DNA from: DLAJ01 sp964655525
Lineage (GTDB): Bacteria; Bacillota; Clostridia; Lachnospirales; Lachnospiraceae
Direction: 5' to 3'
Assembly: GCA_964655525.1 (NCBI GenBank)
Contig: CAZZNE010000014.1
Coordinates: 37,043 to 101,042 of the forward strand
DNA length: 64,000 nucleotides
Shown here: in pieces, positions 1-10,300 of the stretch
How the letters are laid out: each line of letters begins with the position of its first letter
Position numbering within the stretch: position 1 is the stretch's first letter
The notes under the pieces: model-generated
What the model was told of the DNA's origin: nothing
Database searches by the model: none
Seen by the model: the letters and a program-made list of their open reading frames with translations, nothing else
Position numbers and translations under genes: made by a program

Positions 1-14
1 ATTCTCGGAAATTA

Positions 15-2364
15 GTCGCTCCCTACGCGGGAGCGTGGATTGAAATGTGTTCTTCCCGCTCGGATTCTGTCATACGAAAAGTCGCTCCCTACGCGGGAGC
101 GTGGATTGAAATTCATTCCTGGATTTTATGGTTGTGGTACGATAAAGTCGCTCCCTACGCGGGAGCGTGGATTGAAATAAAACATGAGGGTTACGCCGTC
201 ATTAAAGAGGAATGTCGCTCCCTACGCGGGAGCGTGGATTGAAATTAAAGAGTATGAAGAGTTTGCAGAAAAAAATAAAAGTCGCTCCCTACGCGGGAGC
301 GTGGATTGAAATCTTATAGTTGATGCGTTCCGCCTGGTTGAGCTTATGTCGCTCCCTACGCGGGAGCGTGGATTGAAATTGAATGGTGCCGGAAACCAGG
401 CACCTACTTTTTAGTCGCTCCCTACGCGGGAGCGTGGATTGAAATATATTTCCAATAATATCTATTGACAATCAACATTTGGTCGCTCCCTACGCGGGAG
501 CGTGGATTGAAATGGTTTATTATGTTTCCGGCTATTGTGTAGACGGGGTCGCTCCCTACGCGGGAGCGTGGATTGAAATCCTTTTTCGGGCGGCAAGCAT
601 AGGAATGATAATGTCGCTCCCTACGCGGGAGCGTGGATTGAAATCCGCATGATGAAGCAAGGGCATCCGCAATGGCTTGTCGCTCCCTACGCGGGAGCGT
701 GGATTGAAATTATATCTGTTTCAGCTGAATTTTTTATGTATGCCGTCGCTCCCTACGCGGGAGCGTGGATTGAAATCACGGGTAGTTGTTGCAATTCACC
801 GTCCGTGCCCCGTCGCTCCCTACGCGGGAGCGTGGATTGAAATTTAACTCGTTTGTGCATACATTTAATTTTTCAGGTCGCTCCCTACGCGGGAGCGTGG
901 ATTGAAATGGCTCAGTTATACTGATCTGAACGGTTACTTTCCGTCGCTCCCTACGCGGGAGCGTGGATTGAAATTTCTGGACATGGTGACAAGTCCGTCG
1001 ACGGTATATGTCGCTCCCTACGCGGGAGCGTGGATTGAAATAATTTATCTATTCGCGGGCGCTCAAATTATAGAGTCGCTCCCTACGCGGGAGCGTGGAT
1101 TGAAATACAGGAGAAGGACGAAGAAATCAGGAAATTAAAGTCGCTCCCTACGCGGGAGCGTGGATTGAAATATCAAGCGTCCCGTCGTCGATTGCTGTGA
1201 TTGTGTGTCGCTCCCTACGCGGGAGCGTGGATTGAAATCGCGAAGTGGTTCTGATTGTAGCAAGGAAGAACGGTCGCTCCCTACGCGGGAGCGTGGATTG
1301 AAATTTTCATGTCCTGAATAAGATATTGCGCTGAATATCGTCGCTCCCTACGCGGGAGCGTGGATTGAAATAATTGTATGATCAATTACTTTCTAAAATG
1401 TGACTGTCGCTCCCTACGCGGGAGCGTGGATTGAAATATACACTTTCGGACGTTCACAATTAGAACTGTTCAGTCGCTCCCTACGCGGGAGCGTGGATTG
1501 AAATAAGAATTGTTTGCCGGACGCGCTCTATCTTATCGTCGCTCCCTACGCGGGAGCGTGGATTGAAATAAAGAAGCATCAACATTTTGATCAGTTTCTT
1601 TTGGTCGCTCCCTACGCGGGAGCGTGGATTGAAATAAGCACCGCTAAGATCGCGTTGCTGTCATAGCTTAGTCGCTCCCTACGCGGGAGCGTGGATTGAA
1701 ATTTCCACGCCCTGCGCCATGCCAGCAGGAAGCATGTCGCTCCCTACGCGGGAGCGTGGATTGAAATCAAGGTATTACAAAGATATGGACGTATCAGATT
1801 TGTCGCTCCCTACGCGGGAGCGTGGATTGAAATCAAGCTGCTCACATGGATCTCGAATTTGGACGAGGGTCGCTCCCTACGCGGGAGCGTGGATTGAAAT
1901 GTTTGATTAAGTGGTTTACCAGTGCCATGTTTGAGTCGCTCCCTACGCGGGAGCGTGGATTGAAATATAGAGTACCAAATGCGAACAGAAACGAATACAG
2001 TCGCTCCCTACGCGGGAGCGTGGATTGAAATATTCCTATATCAACGTTTATTGTTATCGGTGAACTGTCGCTCCCTACGCGGGAGCGTGGATTGAAATGT
2101 GTATCGGGTTGTGTCGAGATAATTCTTCGTTAGGTCGCTCCCTACGCGGGAGCGTGGATTGAAATATCACCCTACTTTATTTCGTCCCACATGCTTTCGG
2201 TCGCTCCCTACGCGGGAGCGTGGATTGAAATCAGTCTGAGCATACGGAGATTTACACGACCGACACGTCGCTCCCTACGTGGGAGCGTGGATTGAAATAG
2301 CATAATGTTTCTTATCCTCTTCGCTGATCGCAGTCGCTCCCTACATGGGAGTGTGGATTGAATT
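15..2364 (+). CRISPR. Type I-C-like CRISPR array, 36 repeats and 35 spacers, truncated by window start
   Basis: The 32-nt repeat starts GTCGCTCCC, carries a 7-bp hairpin (CGCTCCC/GGGAGCG) and ends GTGGATTGAAAT, the pattern of type I-C repeats. I count 36 copies, the first at 15-46 and the last at 2333-2364. Spacers are 33-36 nt and I saw no obvious duplicates. Copy 35 (2267-2298) has one C-to-T change; copy 36 is degenerate at four positions. Decay at the right end and the ATTGAAA 3' end place the leader to the left, so the newest spacers are leftmost. Bases 1-14 are probably the tail of another spacer, so the array continues outside the window. No cas gene is visible; the I-C assignment rests on the repeat alone. 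Confidence 0.97.
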
Positions 2365-2688
2365 TGTTCAAACGCAAATGGTTAAATTGCTGGTTTACAG
2401 GAAGCGAAACAACTATACAAATATCGTATTATGAGCTATTTTGTAAAGTATCGATAAGTGACATTCTTTGCCTTGATAGGAGGTGTTGATTTTGAGGAAA
2501 TATCAAGGCTGATTGAGAGGTTCTTGATATTGTCACTGGTTTTGATTGACGTGTGTGATAAAAATTTAGATAACAAACAAAATGCAATCTTCTTTCTAAT
2601 ATTCCACAGAAATCAAAGAATACGCTTGTAATTATCCTCATATCATAGTATGTAAATACATTTACAAGGATGATATGGGAGAGACAAC
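2365..2688. other. AT-rich spacer between CRISPR array and spmB
   Basis: No convincing gene is present in this 324-bp stretch. The only notable structure is a 7-bp inverted repeat TGTAAAT-AC-ATTTACA at 2651-2666, between a weak promoter-like region and the spmB ribosome site. It could be an operator or a leader hairpin. A spmA gene, the usual partner of spmB, is not found here. Confidence 0.6.
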
Positions 2689-3225
2689 ATGAATTTTGCC
2701 GCAGTACTCGCTAATATTTCCAACATCATCATCCCGGTTGTCATTTTTTATGTTGTGGCAATGGGGCTTGTTGCAAAGAAAAAAGTATATGAGGATTTTG
2801 TAAAGGGGGCAACGGACGGGTTTCATACGGTCATCCATATTATGCCGACACTGATCGGATTGATGGTGGCGGTCGGAATTTTGCGTGCGTCAGGCTTTCT
2901 TGATCTGATCAGTATGCTGTTTCGCGGCTTTACCGATCAAATGGGTCTGCCTGCGCAGCTTATGCCGCTCATTTTTATCCGTATGTTCTCATCCTCGGCG
3001 GCTACGGGTTTTGCGCTCGATATGTTTCGCGAATATGGGACGGACAGCTATATCGGGACGCTGACCTCCCTGCTTTTGTCGTGTACGGAGACAATTTTTT
3101 ATACCATGTCCGTCTATTTTATTGCGGCGAAGGTGACAAAAACACGCTGGACACTCGCCGGTGCGCTTCTTGCCACGATTGCGGGCATTGCGGCAAGCGT
3201 GGCGCTGGCGGGGGTGTTGACATGA
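2689..3225 (+). CDS. spmB: Spore maturation protein SpmB-like membrane protein
   Basis: This 178-aa polytopic membrane protein belongs to the nucleoside-recognition (Gate) domain group and resembles SpmB along its length: an N-terminal helix (about residues 10-28), a conserved KVYEDFVKGATDG block, and a central PLIFIRMFSSSAATG segment matching the RPxSG-type motif of SpmB. SpmA and SpmB are linked to dehydration of the spore core and are usually encoded side by side. Here spmB stands alone between the CRISPR array and a terminator. GGGAGAG sits about 6 nt before the ATG. The length equals that of known SpmB proteins. If SpmA exists it must be encoded elsewhere; otherwise this may be a related transporter-like paralogue. 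Confidence 0.85.
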   Translation: MNFAAVLANISNIIIPVVIFYVVAMGLVAKKKVYEDFVKGATDGFHTVIHIMPTLIGLMVAVGILRASGFLDLISMLFRGFTDQMGLPAQLMPLIFIRMFSSSAATGFALDMFREYGTDSYIGTLTSLLLSCTETIFYTMSVYFIAAKVTKTRWTLAGALLATIAGIAASVALAGVLT

Positions 3226-3272
3226 CGGTTTTTAAACATAAACCCTTATTTTGACACAGATTGGGAAATATG

Positions 3273-3300
3273 GGGGCTGTAAAAAACAGCCCCTGTGTTT
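3273..3300 (+). terminator. Rho-independent terminator after spmB
   Basis: An 8-bp GC-rich stem (GGGGCTGT / ACAGCCCC) with an A5 loop is followed by TGTGTTT, 47 nt after the spmB stop. It is on the correct strand to end the spmB transcript. Confidence 0.75.
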
Positions 3301-3357
3301 CTGCCATTTCTCATCAGACAGGAATCTTTTTAACTTATAGGAAATTCCTCAGTCCCG

Positions 3358-3381
3358 AAAGAACGCGCAGCGTTCTTTTTT
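3358..3381. terminator. Bidirectional hairpin at the 3' end of the minus-strand blaR1
   Basis: A perfect 9-bp stem AAAGAACGC-GCA-GCGTTCTTT abuts the blaR1 stop codon. The plus strand has a T-run after it. Read on the minus strand it is followed by the AATTTCCTATAA motif at about 3335-3347, which recurs elsewhere in the window next to hairpins. Confidence 0.7.
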
Positions 3382-4963
3382 AATCATACCAATTGCGAGT
3401 TCGGCGGTCATACTCGGCGTCTCCCGCATGGAATGCCGTGACGGCGGTGATATAACCAAGGCGGTCGCGGGTGATTATAATATCGACCGTGCCCTCCTGT
3501 CGTGACTGATACCTGCCGAGCATCTCATCAGAAAATCGGCGGATCGTTTCGCCGTTATAGCACAGCGTATCGTTTTGCACATCGGGACGGACAAGCCCCC
3601 ATTTGGCGTATTCTTCATAAAGCGTCTCGCGGTCTAAGATAAGGGAAAGGTCCGTTGCAAACGCGCCCGCTTCCACATGAAACTCCTCGGATAACGCTTT
3701 TTTGATGCGGTCGCTTAACACATCGGGGTCGTTTGAGGTATCCTCATGCATCACGTCAAAAATAACTTGTTCCGCTCTGTGCTCGGCATTTTCACCGAGT
3801 GAGACGCCCCTTGTCAGGGTGACACGCACGCCGAAACGGCAGGTGTCAGAGCAGCAAAAAGACGTAAAGTACGGATCAAAAGGAGCCTGCCCGCCCGTAG
3901 CGAACACAACGGAGCCGCAGAGAACAAAGCAGATGGAGAGCGCGATCACAAGCATCGGTGCCTTTTTGTAACGCAGAATGCTTGAAACGCGCCGCTCGAC
4001 TGCGGTTTTGGAAAAGGCGCTGTAGAGCAAGGTCGGGCGGTTTCCGGTAATCGCCATGGCAAGCAGGCTGAGCGCGTAGCTTTTTTTCGCGTCCTCGTCG
4101 TGATACAGACGAAGAACTGCTTCGTCGCACGCCGTTTCCATATCAGACGCCATGTATCTGGACATGATCCAGACCAAGGGATTGAACCAATGGATGCATA
4201 GTGTTACAAGCATGATGAATTTGAACCAGTTATCCCCGCGGCGGATATGCATGACCTCGTGGCAGAGAATATGACGCAGCAGCTCTTTGTTGTTAAAATC
4301 CATGCGTGTCGGGAGGTAAATCTTGGGCGCGGTCAGACCGCATACGAGAGGGGAGGCAATCTGATCATTCGTAAATACCAGTATGTGTCCCATATTCATT
4401 TCCCGAAGAAGCGCGTTGATCGTTTCGTTGTGTTCCACTAAGAGTGAATCCTTCAAGCGCACCGAATAGCTGTATTTTTGAAAAAGAAGAATACCTGCCG
4501 TGATGATAATCCCCGGAAAATAAAGGAATGTAAGGATTCGCCATAACATGTCGGAGTATTCCGTAAAATGTCTAAAATACCCGGTTTCCTCGTAATACAT
4601 GGTGTCCTGACTGATGGCGCCGCCCGCTATGAGCGCGTTGGTGTCAGCCACCTCAACTGTATGCGAAGAATTCTGTGTCTGACTGACGGAACTGTCGTAA
4701 GGAACATACTCGTTCACGGCAAGGGCAGAGGTGGCTTGTTCCATCAAAGGAAAGTTTATGGTAAAGGGGACTTTCATGCTCAGCGGGCTGCTTACGGAAA
4801 AAGGGATCAGCAGGCGCAGCAGGATCACGCCCCAAAGGATGGGAAACACGAACTTCGGCAGCTTATTTTTTAACAGACCGCGCAGCACAAGAACAATCGC
4901 GATCATCATACTTCCATAAAAAACCATTAAATAAAAAGGCATATTCATCGTAAAATTTATCAT
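3380..4963 (-). CDS. BlaR1/MecR1-family M56 membrane metallopeptidase (copy 1)
   Basis: This sensor-protease should inactivate the BlaI-type repressor encoded just upstream. The 527-aa protein has N-terminal helices near residues 10-30 and 40-58, another near 140-163, the zinc site HEVMH near 235-239 followed by RRGDN, and a last helix near 330-350. About 180 residues then lie outside the cell. In classic BlaR1 this outer part is a penicillin-binding domain; here it is short and has no SxxK pattern that I can see, so the signal is unknown. ATG at 4963 is 6 nt from GGAAG; an upstream in-frame ATG at 4969 is too close to the ribosome site. It lies 15 nt after the repressor gene, as an operon. 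Confidence 0.9.
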   Translation of the reverse strand: MINFTMNMPFYLMVFYGSMMIAIVLVLRGLLKNKLPKFVFPILWGVILLRLLIPFSVSSPLSMKVPFTINFPLMEQATSALAVNEYVPYDSSVSQTQNSSHTVEVADTNALIAGGAISQDTMYYEETGYFRHFTEYSDMLWRILTFLYFPGIIITAGILLFQKYSYSVRLKDSLLVEHNETINALLREMNMGHILVFTNDQIASPLVCGLTAPKIYLPTRMDFNNKELLRHILCHEVMHIRRGDNWFKFIMLVTLCIHWFNPLVWIMSRYMASDMETACDEAVLRLYHDEDAKKSYALSLLAMAITGNRPTLLYSAFSKTAVERRVSSILRYKKAPMLVIALSICFVLCGSVVFATGGQAPFDPYFTSFCCSDTCRFGVRVTLTRGVSLGENAEHRAEQVIFDVMHEDTSNDPDVLSDRIKKALSEEFHVEAGAFATDLSLILDRETLYEEYAKWGLVRPDVQNDTLCYNGETIRRFSDEMLGRYQSRQEGTVDIIITRDRLGYITAVTAFHAGDAEYDRRTRNWYD

Positions 4964-4978
4964 TGTCATCTTCCTTTC

Positions 4979-5332
4979 TTACTTCGCGTCTTTGATCATT
5001 TGTGCGAGCCGTGCGGCGTCATCTTCCGAAAGACCCTGATTTTTGAGAAACGAGGAGAAAAAGAGCTCGCTTGAACCGCCGAACATTTTGTCAATCAGTT
5101 GTTCCGTTTCGCTTTGCGCTACTTCGTCGCGGCTCACAAGGGATTTGCAGATAAAGCCCGGCTCCTCGCGTTCGATCGCGCCCTTTTCAATGCATTTTTT
5201 GATGACCGTATAGGTTGTATTTTTATTCCAGCCGATGCGTTCGGAGAGTATGTCTACGATCTCCTTGGCAGATTTCGGCTCTTGTTCCCATAAAACTTCC
5301 ATCACTTTTAATTCAGAATCGAATAGTTTCAT
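4979..5332 (-). CDS. BlaI/MecI-family winged-helix repressor (copy 1)
   Basis: This 117-aa protein has the BlaI/MecI/CopY layout: a winged-helix DNA-binding part (about residues 1-75, with ELKVMEVLWEQEPKSAKEI and KNTTYTVIKKC) and a C-terminal dimerisation helix ending QMIKDAK. BlaI proteins bind their own promoter as dimers and are cleaved or released when BlaR1 is triggered. ATG at 5332 is preceded by AGGAGG at 8 nt; the GTG at 5341 overlaps that ribosome site and is not used. Two matching palindromes lie upstream at 5387-5438, consistent with autoregulation. It forms an operon with the BlaR1-like gene that follows. Confidence 0.93.
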   Translation of the reverse strand: MKLFDSELKVMEVLWEQEPKSAKEIVDILSERIGWNKNTTYTVIKKCIEKGAIEREEPGFICKSLVSRDEVAQSETEQLIDKMFGGSSELFFSSFLKNQGLSEDDAARLAQMIKDAK

Positions 5333-5386
5333 GATCGTCACCTCCTGGTATGTTTCATCTGTTAGGTAAGCATGCTTTTGCGAGTA

Positions 5387-5438
5387 CAGACTATCGTGAT
5401 AGTCTGCGTTCTTTATGACAGACTATCACGATAGTCCG
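5387..5438. promoter_or_regulatory. Double operator for BlaI copy 1
   Basis: Two near-identical 20-bp palindromes, CAGACTATCGTGATAGTCTG (5387-5406) and CAGACTATCACGATAGTCCG (5419-5438), lie 32 bp apart centre to centre, about three helical turns. They sit 55-106 bp upstream of blaI copy 1. BlaI-family operators are dyads of this kind, so these are probably its binding sites. Confidence 0.85.
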
Positions 5439-5602
5439 CGGGTGTCAATAGAAAATCAAAAAAATATAAAATTACTCTAAATCGGACAAATTGACGTTTC
5501 ATTCTTTTAGAAAATATGCTATGATGGTAGACAATGAGGGGCTATGGCGACATAACCCTTTTTGTGACTGCACGAAGAATGCTTGAGACGGGAGAACTTT
5601 CC

Positions 5603-6088
5603 ATGAGAAGACACGACAGAGAAATTACGGAGTTTGATGAACTGGTGGCAGTCATGCGGCGCTGCGACGTCTGCCGTCTTGCCTTTCAGGACGGGGAGAT
5701 TCCTTATATCGTACCGCTGAATTTCGGGCTGCAGGTGCGTGACGGCGAGGTTACCTTGTTTTTTCATGGCGCTGCCGAGGGAAAAAAGTACGAGGTCATG
5801 AAGCGCCAGCCGAGGGCGGCGTTTGAGATGGACTGCGCGCACCGGCTTGTGCTGGATGACGACAAACATAGCTGTACGATGGAATATGAGAGCGTGATCG
5901 GCAGCGGCACGGTGTCGCTGTTAAGCGAAGATGAGAAATATGAGGCGCTGCTGTGTCTGATGCGCCAGTATCACAGTGAGGATTTTCCTTTTAACAAGGA
6001 TATGATGGCGGCGACCAACGTCTTCTGCCTGCGTGTGGAGCATATGACAGGCAAGCGTAGGAAAAAGGGCGGCGGAAAACAAAAATGA
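5603..6088 (+). CDS. Pyridoxamine 5'-phosphate oxidase-like flavin-binding protein
   Basis: This 161-aa protein has the split-barrel flavin-binding fold of the PPOX / nitroimidazole-resistance group: an N-terminal REITEFDELVAVMRRCDVCRLAF segment, then PYIVPLNFGL, LFFHGAAEGKKYEVMKRQPRAAFEMD and a GSGTVSLL strand. Members bind FMN or F420-like cofactors and reduce varied substrates; the actual substrate here cannot be read from the sequence. ATG at 5603 has GGGAGA 9-10 nt upstream, whereas the earlier in-frame ATG at 5534 lacks a ribosome site. The stop overlaps the next gene's start by 4 nt (ATGA), so the two are translationally coupled. Confidence 0.8.
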   Translation: MRRHDREITEFDELVAVMRRCDVCRLAFQDGEIPYIVPLNFGLQVRDGEVTLFFHGAAEGKKYEVMKRQPRAAFEMDCAHRLVLDDDKHSCTMEYESVIGSGTVSLLSEDEKYEALLCLMRQYHSEDFPFNKDMMAATNVFCLRVEHMTGKRRKKGGGKQK

Positions 6089-6528
6089 ACTATGGGATAA
6101 CAGCGGCGGCCGTGGTTGCTGCGGCAGCGGGTTTGTATTTACTGTGGCGGTACGTGCGTGCGCATAGGCGGCCTGACCGGATCGACGGGATGGAAGGGCA
6201 TGAATTTGAATATTTTTGCGCGGAGCTTTTGCAGGAGCACGGATTTTGCGACGTCAGGGTGACAAAGGGAAGCGGCGATTACGGGGTGGACATCCTTGCG
6301 GAAAAGGACGGCATCAGCTATGCGATCCAGTGTAAGGCATACGCGTCGCCGGTCGGCGTCAAAGCGGTGCAGGAGGCATATGCGGGCAGGGACTATTATG
6401 ACTGTATGGTCGGCGCGGTGCTGACGAATCAGTATTTTACAAAGCCTGCAGTGGAAGCAGCAAAGAAGCTCAAAATTTTGTTGTGGGACAGGGGCTATTT
6501 GGACGAGATGATGAGTGAGCGGGAGTGA
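6085..6528 (+). CDS. Membrane-anchored Mrr-like restriction endonuclease domain protein
   Basis: This 147-aa protein starts with one transmembrane helix (about residues 5-24) and continues as a restriction-endonuclease-like (Mrr_cat) domain. The PD-(D/E)XK core is visible as GSGDYGVDILAEKDG...AIQCKAY: the catalytic Asp in GVD and the Gln-Cys-Lys triad. The family cleaves DNA, and small membrane-bound forms occur in Firmicutes beside unrelated genes. No methyltransferase or other restriction subunit is next to it. It overlaps the preceding PPOX gene by 4 nt. Function is unproven; DNA uptake, repair and phage defence are all possible. Confidence 0.82.
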   Translation: MNYGITAAAVVAAAAGLYLLWRYVRAHRRPDRIDGMEGHEFEYFCAELLQEHGFCDVRVTKGSGDYGVDILAEKDGISYAIQCKAYASPVGVKAVQEAYAGRDYYDCMVGAVLTNQYFTKPAVEAAKKLKILLWDRGYLDEMMSERE

Positions 6529-6627
6529 CGGTGGATCTGAAACGGCGTTGATAGAATGACTTAGGCAGGTGCGCATGGGTAAATTGGACGGGCAGAAGTT
6601 TTACATGAGCATGAAGAGAGGTATGGT

Positions 6628-7332
6628 ATGAGTGCATTTGTGGAATTTGATCATGTTAAAAAAACATATCACATGGGTGAAGTTACGATCGAGGCGCTCC
6701 GGGATGTGAGCTTTCAGATCGAACAAGGCGAGTTCTGCGTGATCGTGGGGGCGTCGGGAGCGGGAAAGACGACGATTCTTAATATTTTAGGCGGCATGGA
6801 TACGTTATCCGAGGGAAGGGTATTTTTAGACGGAGCGGAAATATCGGGTTATTCCGCAAAAAAGCTAACTACTTACCGCCGCCATGACATTGGGTTTGTG
6901 TTTCAGTTTTACAATCTGGTCGGCAACCTGACCGCGCTTGAAAATGTGGAGCTTGCGGCGCAGATCTGCAAAAATCCGATGGATGCGGGCAAGGTGCTTG
7001 AGGAGGTCGGATTAAAGGAGCGCGCGGGCAATTTCCCGGCGCAGCTTTCCGGCGGCGAGCAGCAGCGGGTTGCCATCGCGCGGGCGCTCGCCAAGAATCC
7101 GAAGTTGCTTTTGTGCGACGAGCCGACGGGCGCGCTTGATTACAATACAGGTAAAGCGGTGCTGAAGCTGCTTCAGGATACATGCAGAACAAGTGGCAAG
7201 ACAGTTGTTGTCATTACGCATAATCAGGCGCTTACGGCAATGGCAGACCGTATTATCACAGTGAAAAACGGAACGATCACGTCTGAAGAAAAAAATGGAC
7301 ATATCATTCCGGTGGAAGAGATCGAATGGTAA
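6628..7332 (+). CDS. ABC transporter ATP-binding protein (MacB/LolD-like)
   Basis: A 234-aa ATPase with Walker A GASGAGKTT near residue 40, Q-loop FQFYNLVGNLT, signature LSGGEQQRVAIARAL and Walker B LLLCDEPTGALD. The EPTGALD ending is typical of the MacB/LolD/FtsE (3.A.1.122-125) ATPases that work with FtsX-type permeases. The partner permease follows after 60 nt. These systems export peptides or antibiotics, or transmit mechanical force across the membrane. The start ATG follows AGAGAGG at a normal distance. Confidence 0.95.
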   Translation: MSAFVEFDHVKKTYHMGEVTIEALRDVSFQIEQGEFCVIVGASGAGKTTILNILGGMDTLSEGRVFLDGAEISGYSAKKLTTYRRHDIGFVFQFYNLVGNLTALENVELAAQICKNPMDAGKVLEEVGLKERAGNFPAQLSGGEQQRVAIARALAKNPKLLLCDEPTGALDYNTGKAVLKLLQDTCRTSGKTVVVITHNQALTAMADRIITVKNGTITSEEKNGHIIPVEEIEW

Positions 7333-7392
7333 AATGACACGCATGTCGGGATGAACCATAATTGATAGAGTCGTTTGGAGGAATGGGTTTTT

Positions 7393-10300
7393 ATGAAATC
7401 CATGATGGGTAGAACAACAAGAAGGGAAATCACAGGAAGCTTTGGGCGCTATATTGCGATCATGGCGATCATTGCGCTCGGCGTCGGGCTTTTTGCGGGC
7501 TTAAAGGTGACAAAGCCGACGATGGTGCAGATTGCGGATGCGTATGTGGCGGAGCATCAGCTTTACGATTACCGGCTGATTTCTACGTTCGGGCTTGAAG
7601 AGCAGGATGTGGACGCGTTTGCCTCGCTTGCGTACGTGCGTGCAGCGGAGGGCGCGGTCTTTGCCGATGTGATCTATTATGCCGGAGAGGATGACGCGTC
7701 GCGTGTCGCAAGCGTGCATTCCCTGACACAGGAGCTGAACACGCTCGAGCTCAGGGCGGGCAGAATGCCGGAGGCGGCGGGCGAGTGTGTCGTTGATGAC
7801 CGTGCTTTTTCGGAGGACGCCATCGGTGAGGTATTCTATGTTGCGGAGGATAACAGCGAGAACACTTTGGAGCTGCTGGCATTTCGGGAATATACGATTG
7901 TCGGATTGGTCTCTTCGCCGGCGTATCTGAACTTTGAGCGCGGGAACACTTCGGTCGGAAACGGCGTAGTGTCCTGTTTTGTTTATATGCCCACGGAGGG
8001 ATTTTGCTTTGACTATTATTCGGAGCTGTATGTGAAGCTTGATTCTGATCTGGAGATTCACTCCGACGCGTATCAGGAGGAGGCGGATGCGCATCAGGAT
8101 GAGATAGAGGGACTGTTGATCGCAGCGAACGACCGCCGTTATGACAGCGTTGTCAGTGATGCGCGTAAGGAGATTGACGAGGCGCAGGAAACACTGGATG
8201 ACGAGGCAGCAAAAGCGGAGGAGGAGCTTGCGGATGCATTGGAGGAATTGACGAAGGCGCAGCAGGAGATTGACGATAACCGGGAGCTGCTGGAGGAACA
8301 GGAGCAGGAGCTGAAAGATGCGGAGACGGCTCTGACGCAGGGACTTGCGGACATCGACGACGGCATCCGGCAGCTGGAAGAAGCCATCGAAGAGGGAAAC
8401 AACGGACTGGCGCAGCTTCGGGAGTTGGAGCAGATGCAGGCAGGGATGCAGGGAGCGGGACAGCTTTCAGCGGAGGAGCTTGCAGCGATGCAGGCGGGGA
8501 TGCAGGGAGCGGGACAGCTTTCAGCGGAGGAGCTTGCGGCGATGCAGGCGCAGATGCAGGGAGCGGGACAGCTTTCAGCGGAGGAGCTTGCGGCGATGCA
8601 GGCGCAGATGCAGGAATTGCAGGCACAGATACAGGAAGTTACACAGACCTTAGAAACACTTCAAAGCAATCTGGCGGCGCTTCGGGCGCAGCGTAGCGTG
8701 CTGGCGGAGCAGCTTGTGCAGGTGCAGGAAGGTTTTTATGAAATTGCGGATGCGTATGTGACGCTTCATGAGGCGCAGACGGAGCTTGACGACGGATGGG
8801 CGGAGTATGAGGATGGGCGTTCGGAATATGAGTCGAAGATCGCCGAGGGGCAGCAGGAGATCGACGACGCGATAAACGAGCTGGAGGAACTGGAAAAGCC
8901 CTCTTATTACATGCTGACACGGAATGAAAATATCGGATACGTCTCCTTTGACAATGATTCGAGTATTGTGGCGGGAATGGCCAATGTATTTCCCGTTTTC
9001 TTTTTCCTTGTGGCGGCGCTCGTATGTATCACGACCATGAACCGTATGGTGGAGGAGCAGCGGACACAGATCGGCGTATTGAAAGCGCTCGGCTATGGCA
9101 AGGCGGCGATCATGGGAAAATATATGGTTTATTCGGGGAGTGCGGCGATGATCGGCTGTATCAGCGGTTTTCTGATCGGAAGCTATGTATTCCCGAATGT
9201 GATCTGGACGGTTTATGGGATCATGTATTCGGTTGGCGGAAGCGGATATTTGATCGACGTACCGCTGGCATGTATCTCCGTTGTCGTTGCCCTGATCTGT
9301 TCCATCGGAACGACATGGCTGTCATGTCGTATGGAACTTGACAGCGTTGCGGCAGAGCTTATCCGCCCGAAAACGCCGAAGGCGGGTAAGCGGATCTTTT
9401 TGGAATATATCCCATTCGTCTGGAAACGCATGAAATTTTTACATAAGGTTTCCGCACGTAATATTTTCCGCTATAAAAAACGATTTTTTATGATGGTGCT
9501 CGGCGTCGGCGGCTGTACGGCGCTGCTGCTGACGGGACTCGGCATCAAGGATTCCATTGCGGATGTCGTGACCGAGCAATATGATCGTATCCAGACTTAC
9601 GACATGGCGGTTTCGTTCAGGAACGCGCCGACCGACGCGCAGCGGCAGGCGTTTGCAGAGGATACACAGGGAATGCTTGAGAGCGGTATTTATTATATGC
9701 AGACGTCGGTTGATATTTCGTTTAACCGCATCACAAAGTCGATCGATCTGGTCGTGCCGGAGGATGCGGGGCAGATCACGGAAGTACTCAGGCTGTTTGA
9801 CAAAAAGGGAGAAGCGATCGCGTATCCCGGAGTCGGAGAGGCAGTGATTTCTGCGAAGTGTGCAGAAAAGCTGGGACTTCATATCGGCGACACCGTGACG
9901 ATCAGAGATGGGGACATGAGAGAGCTTCATGTGAAGGTCAGCGGAATCTGTACGAATTATGTGTACAATTACGTTTATCTTTGTGCAGAAACCTATTCCA
10001 GTCAGCTTGGCAGGGAGCCGGAATATAAAAGTATGTGGTGTAACGTCGCCGAAGGACAGGATGTGCATGAGGTGGGCGCAAAGATCATGAGTGAGGAGAA
10101 CACGGCTTCCGCAAACATCACGAAGGACATGAAGCAGCGCTTTACGAGCATGATGTCGAGCCTGAATTACATTGTGGTGCTGGTGACCTTCTGCGCGGCT
10201 GCGCTCGCGTTCATTGTGTTGTATAATCTTACCAATATCAATATTACGGAGCGTATCCGAGAGATTGCGACGATCAAGGTGCTCGGCTTTTATCCGATGG

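Noticed and set aside
45..2028. Short reading frames with VAPYAGAWIEI or SLPTRERGLK repeats
   Set aside because: They are translations of the CRISPR repeat in different frames, not proteins.
3380..5341. Classic beta-lactam resistance operon
   Set aside because: No beta-lactamase or PBP gene is adjacent, and the outer domain shows no penicillin-binding motif.
7501..8920. Long minus-strand frames inside the ABC permease gene
   Set aside because: They are antisense to a well-supported gene and have biased, low-complexity Ala/Ser/Pro composition without family motifs or ribosome sites.
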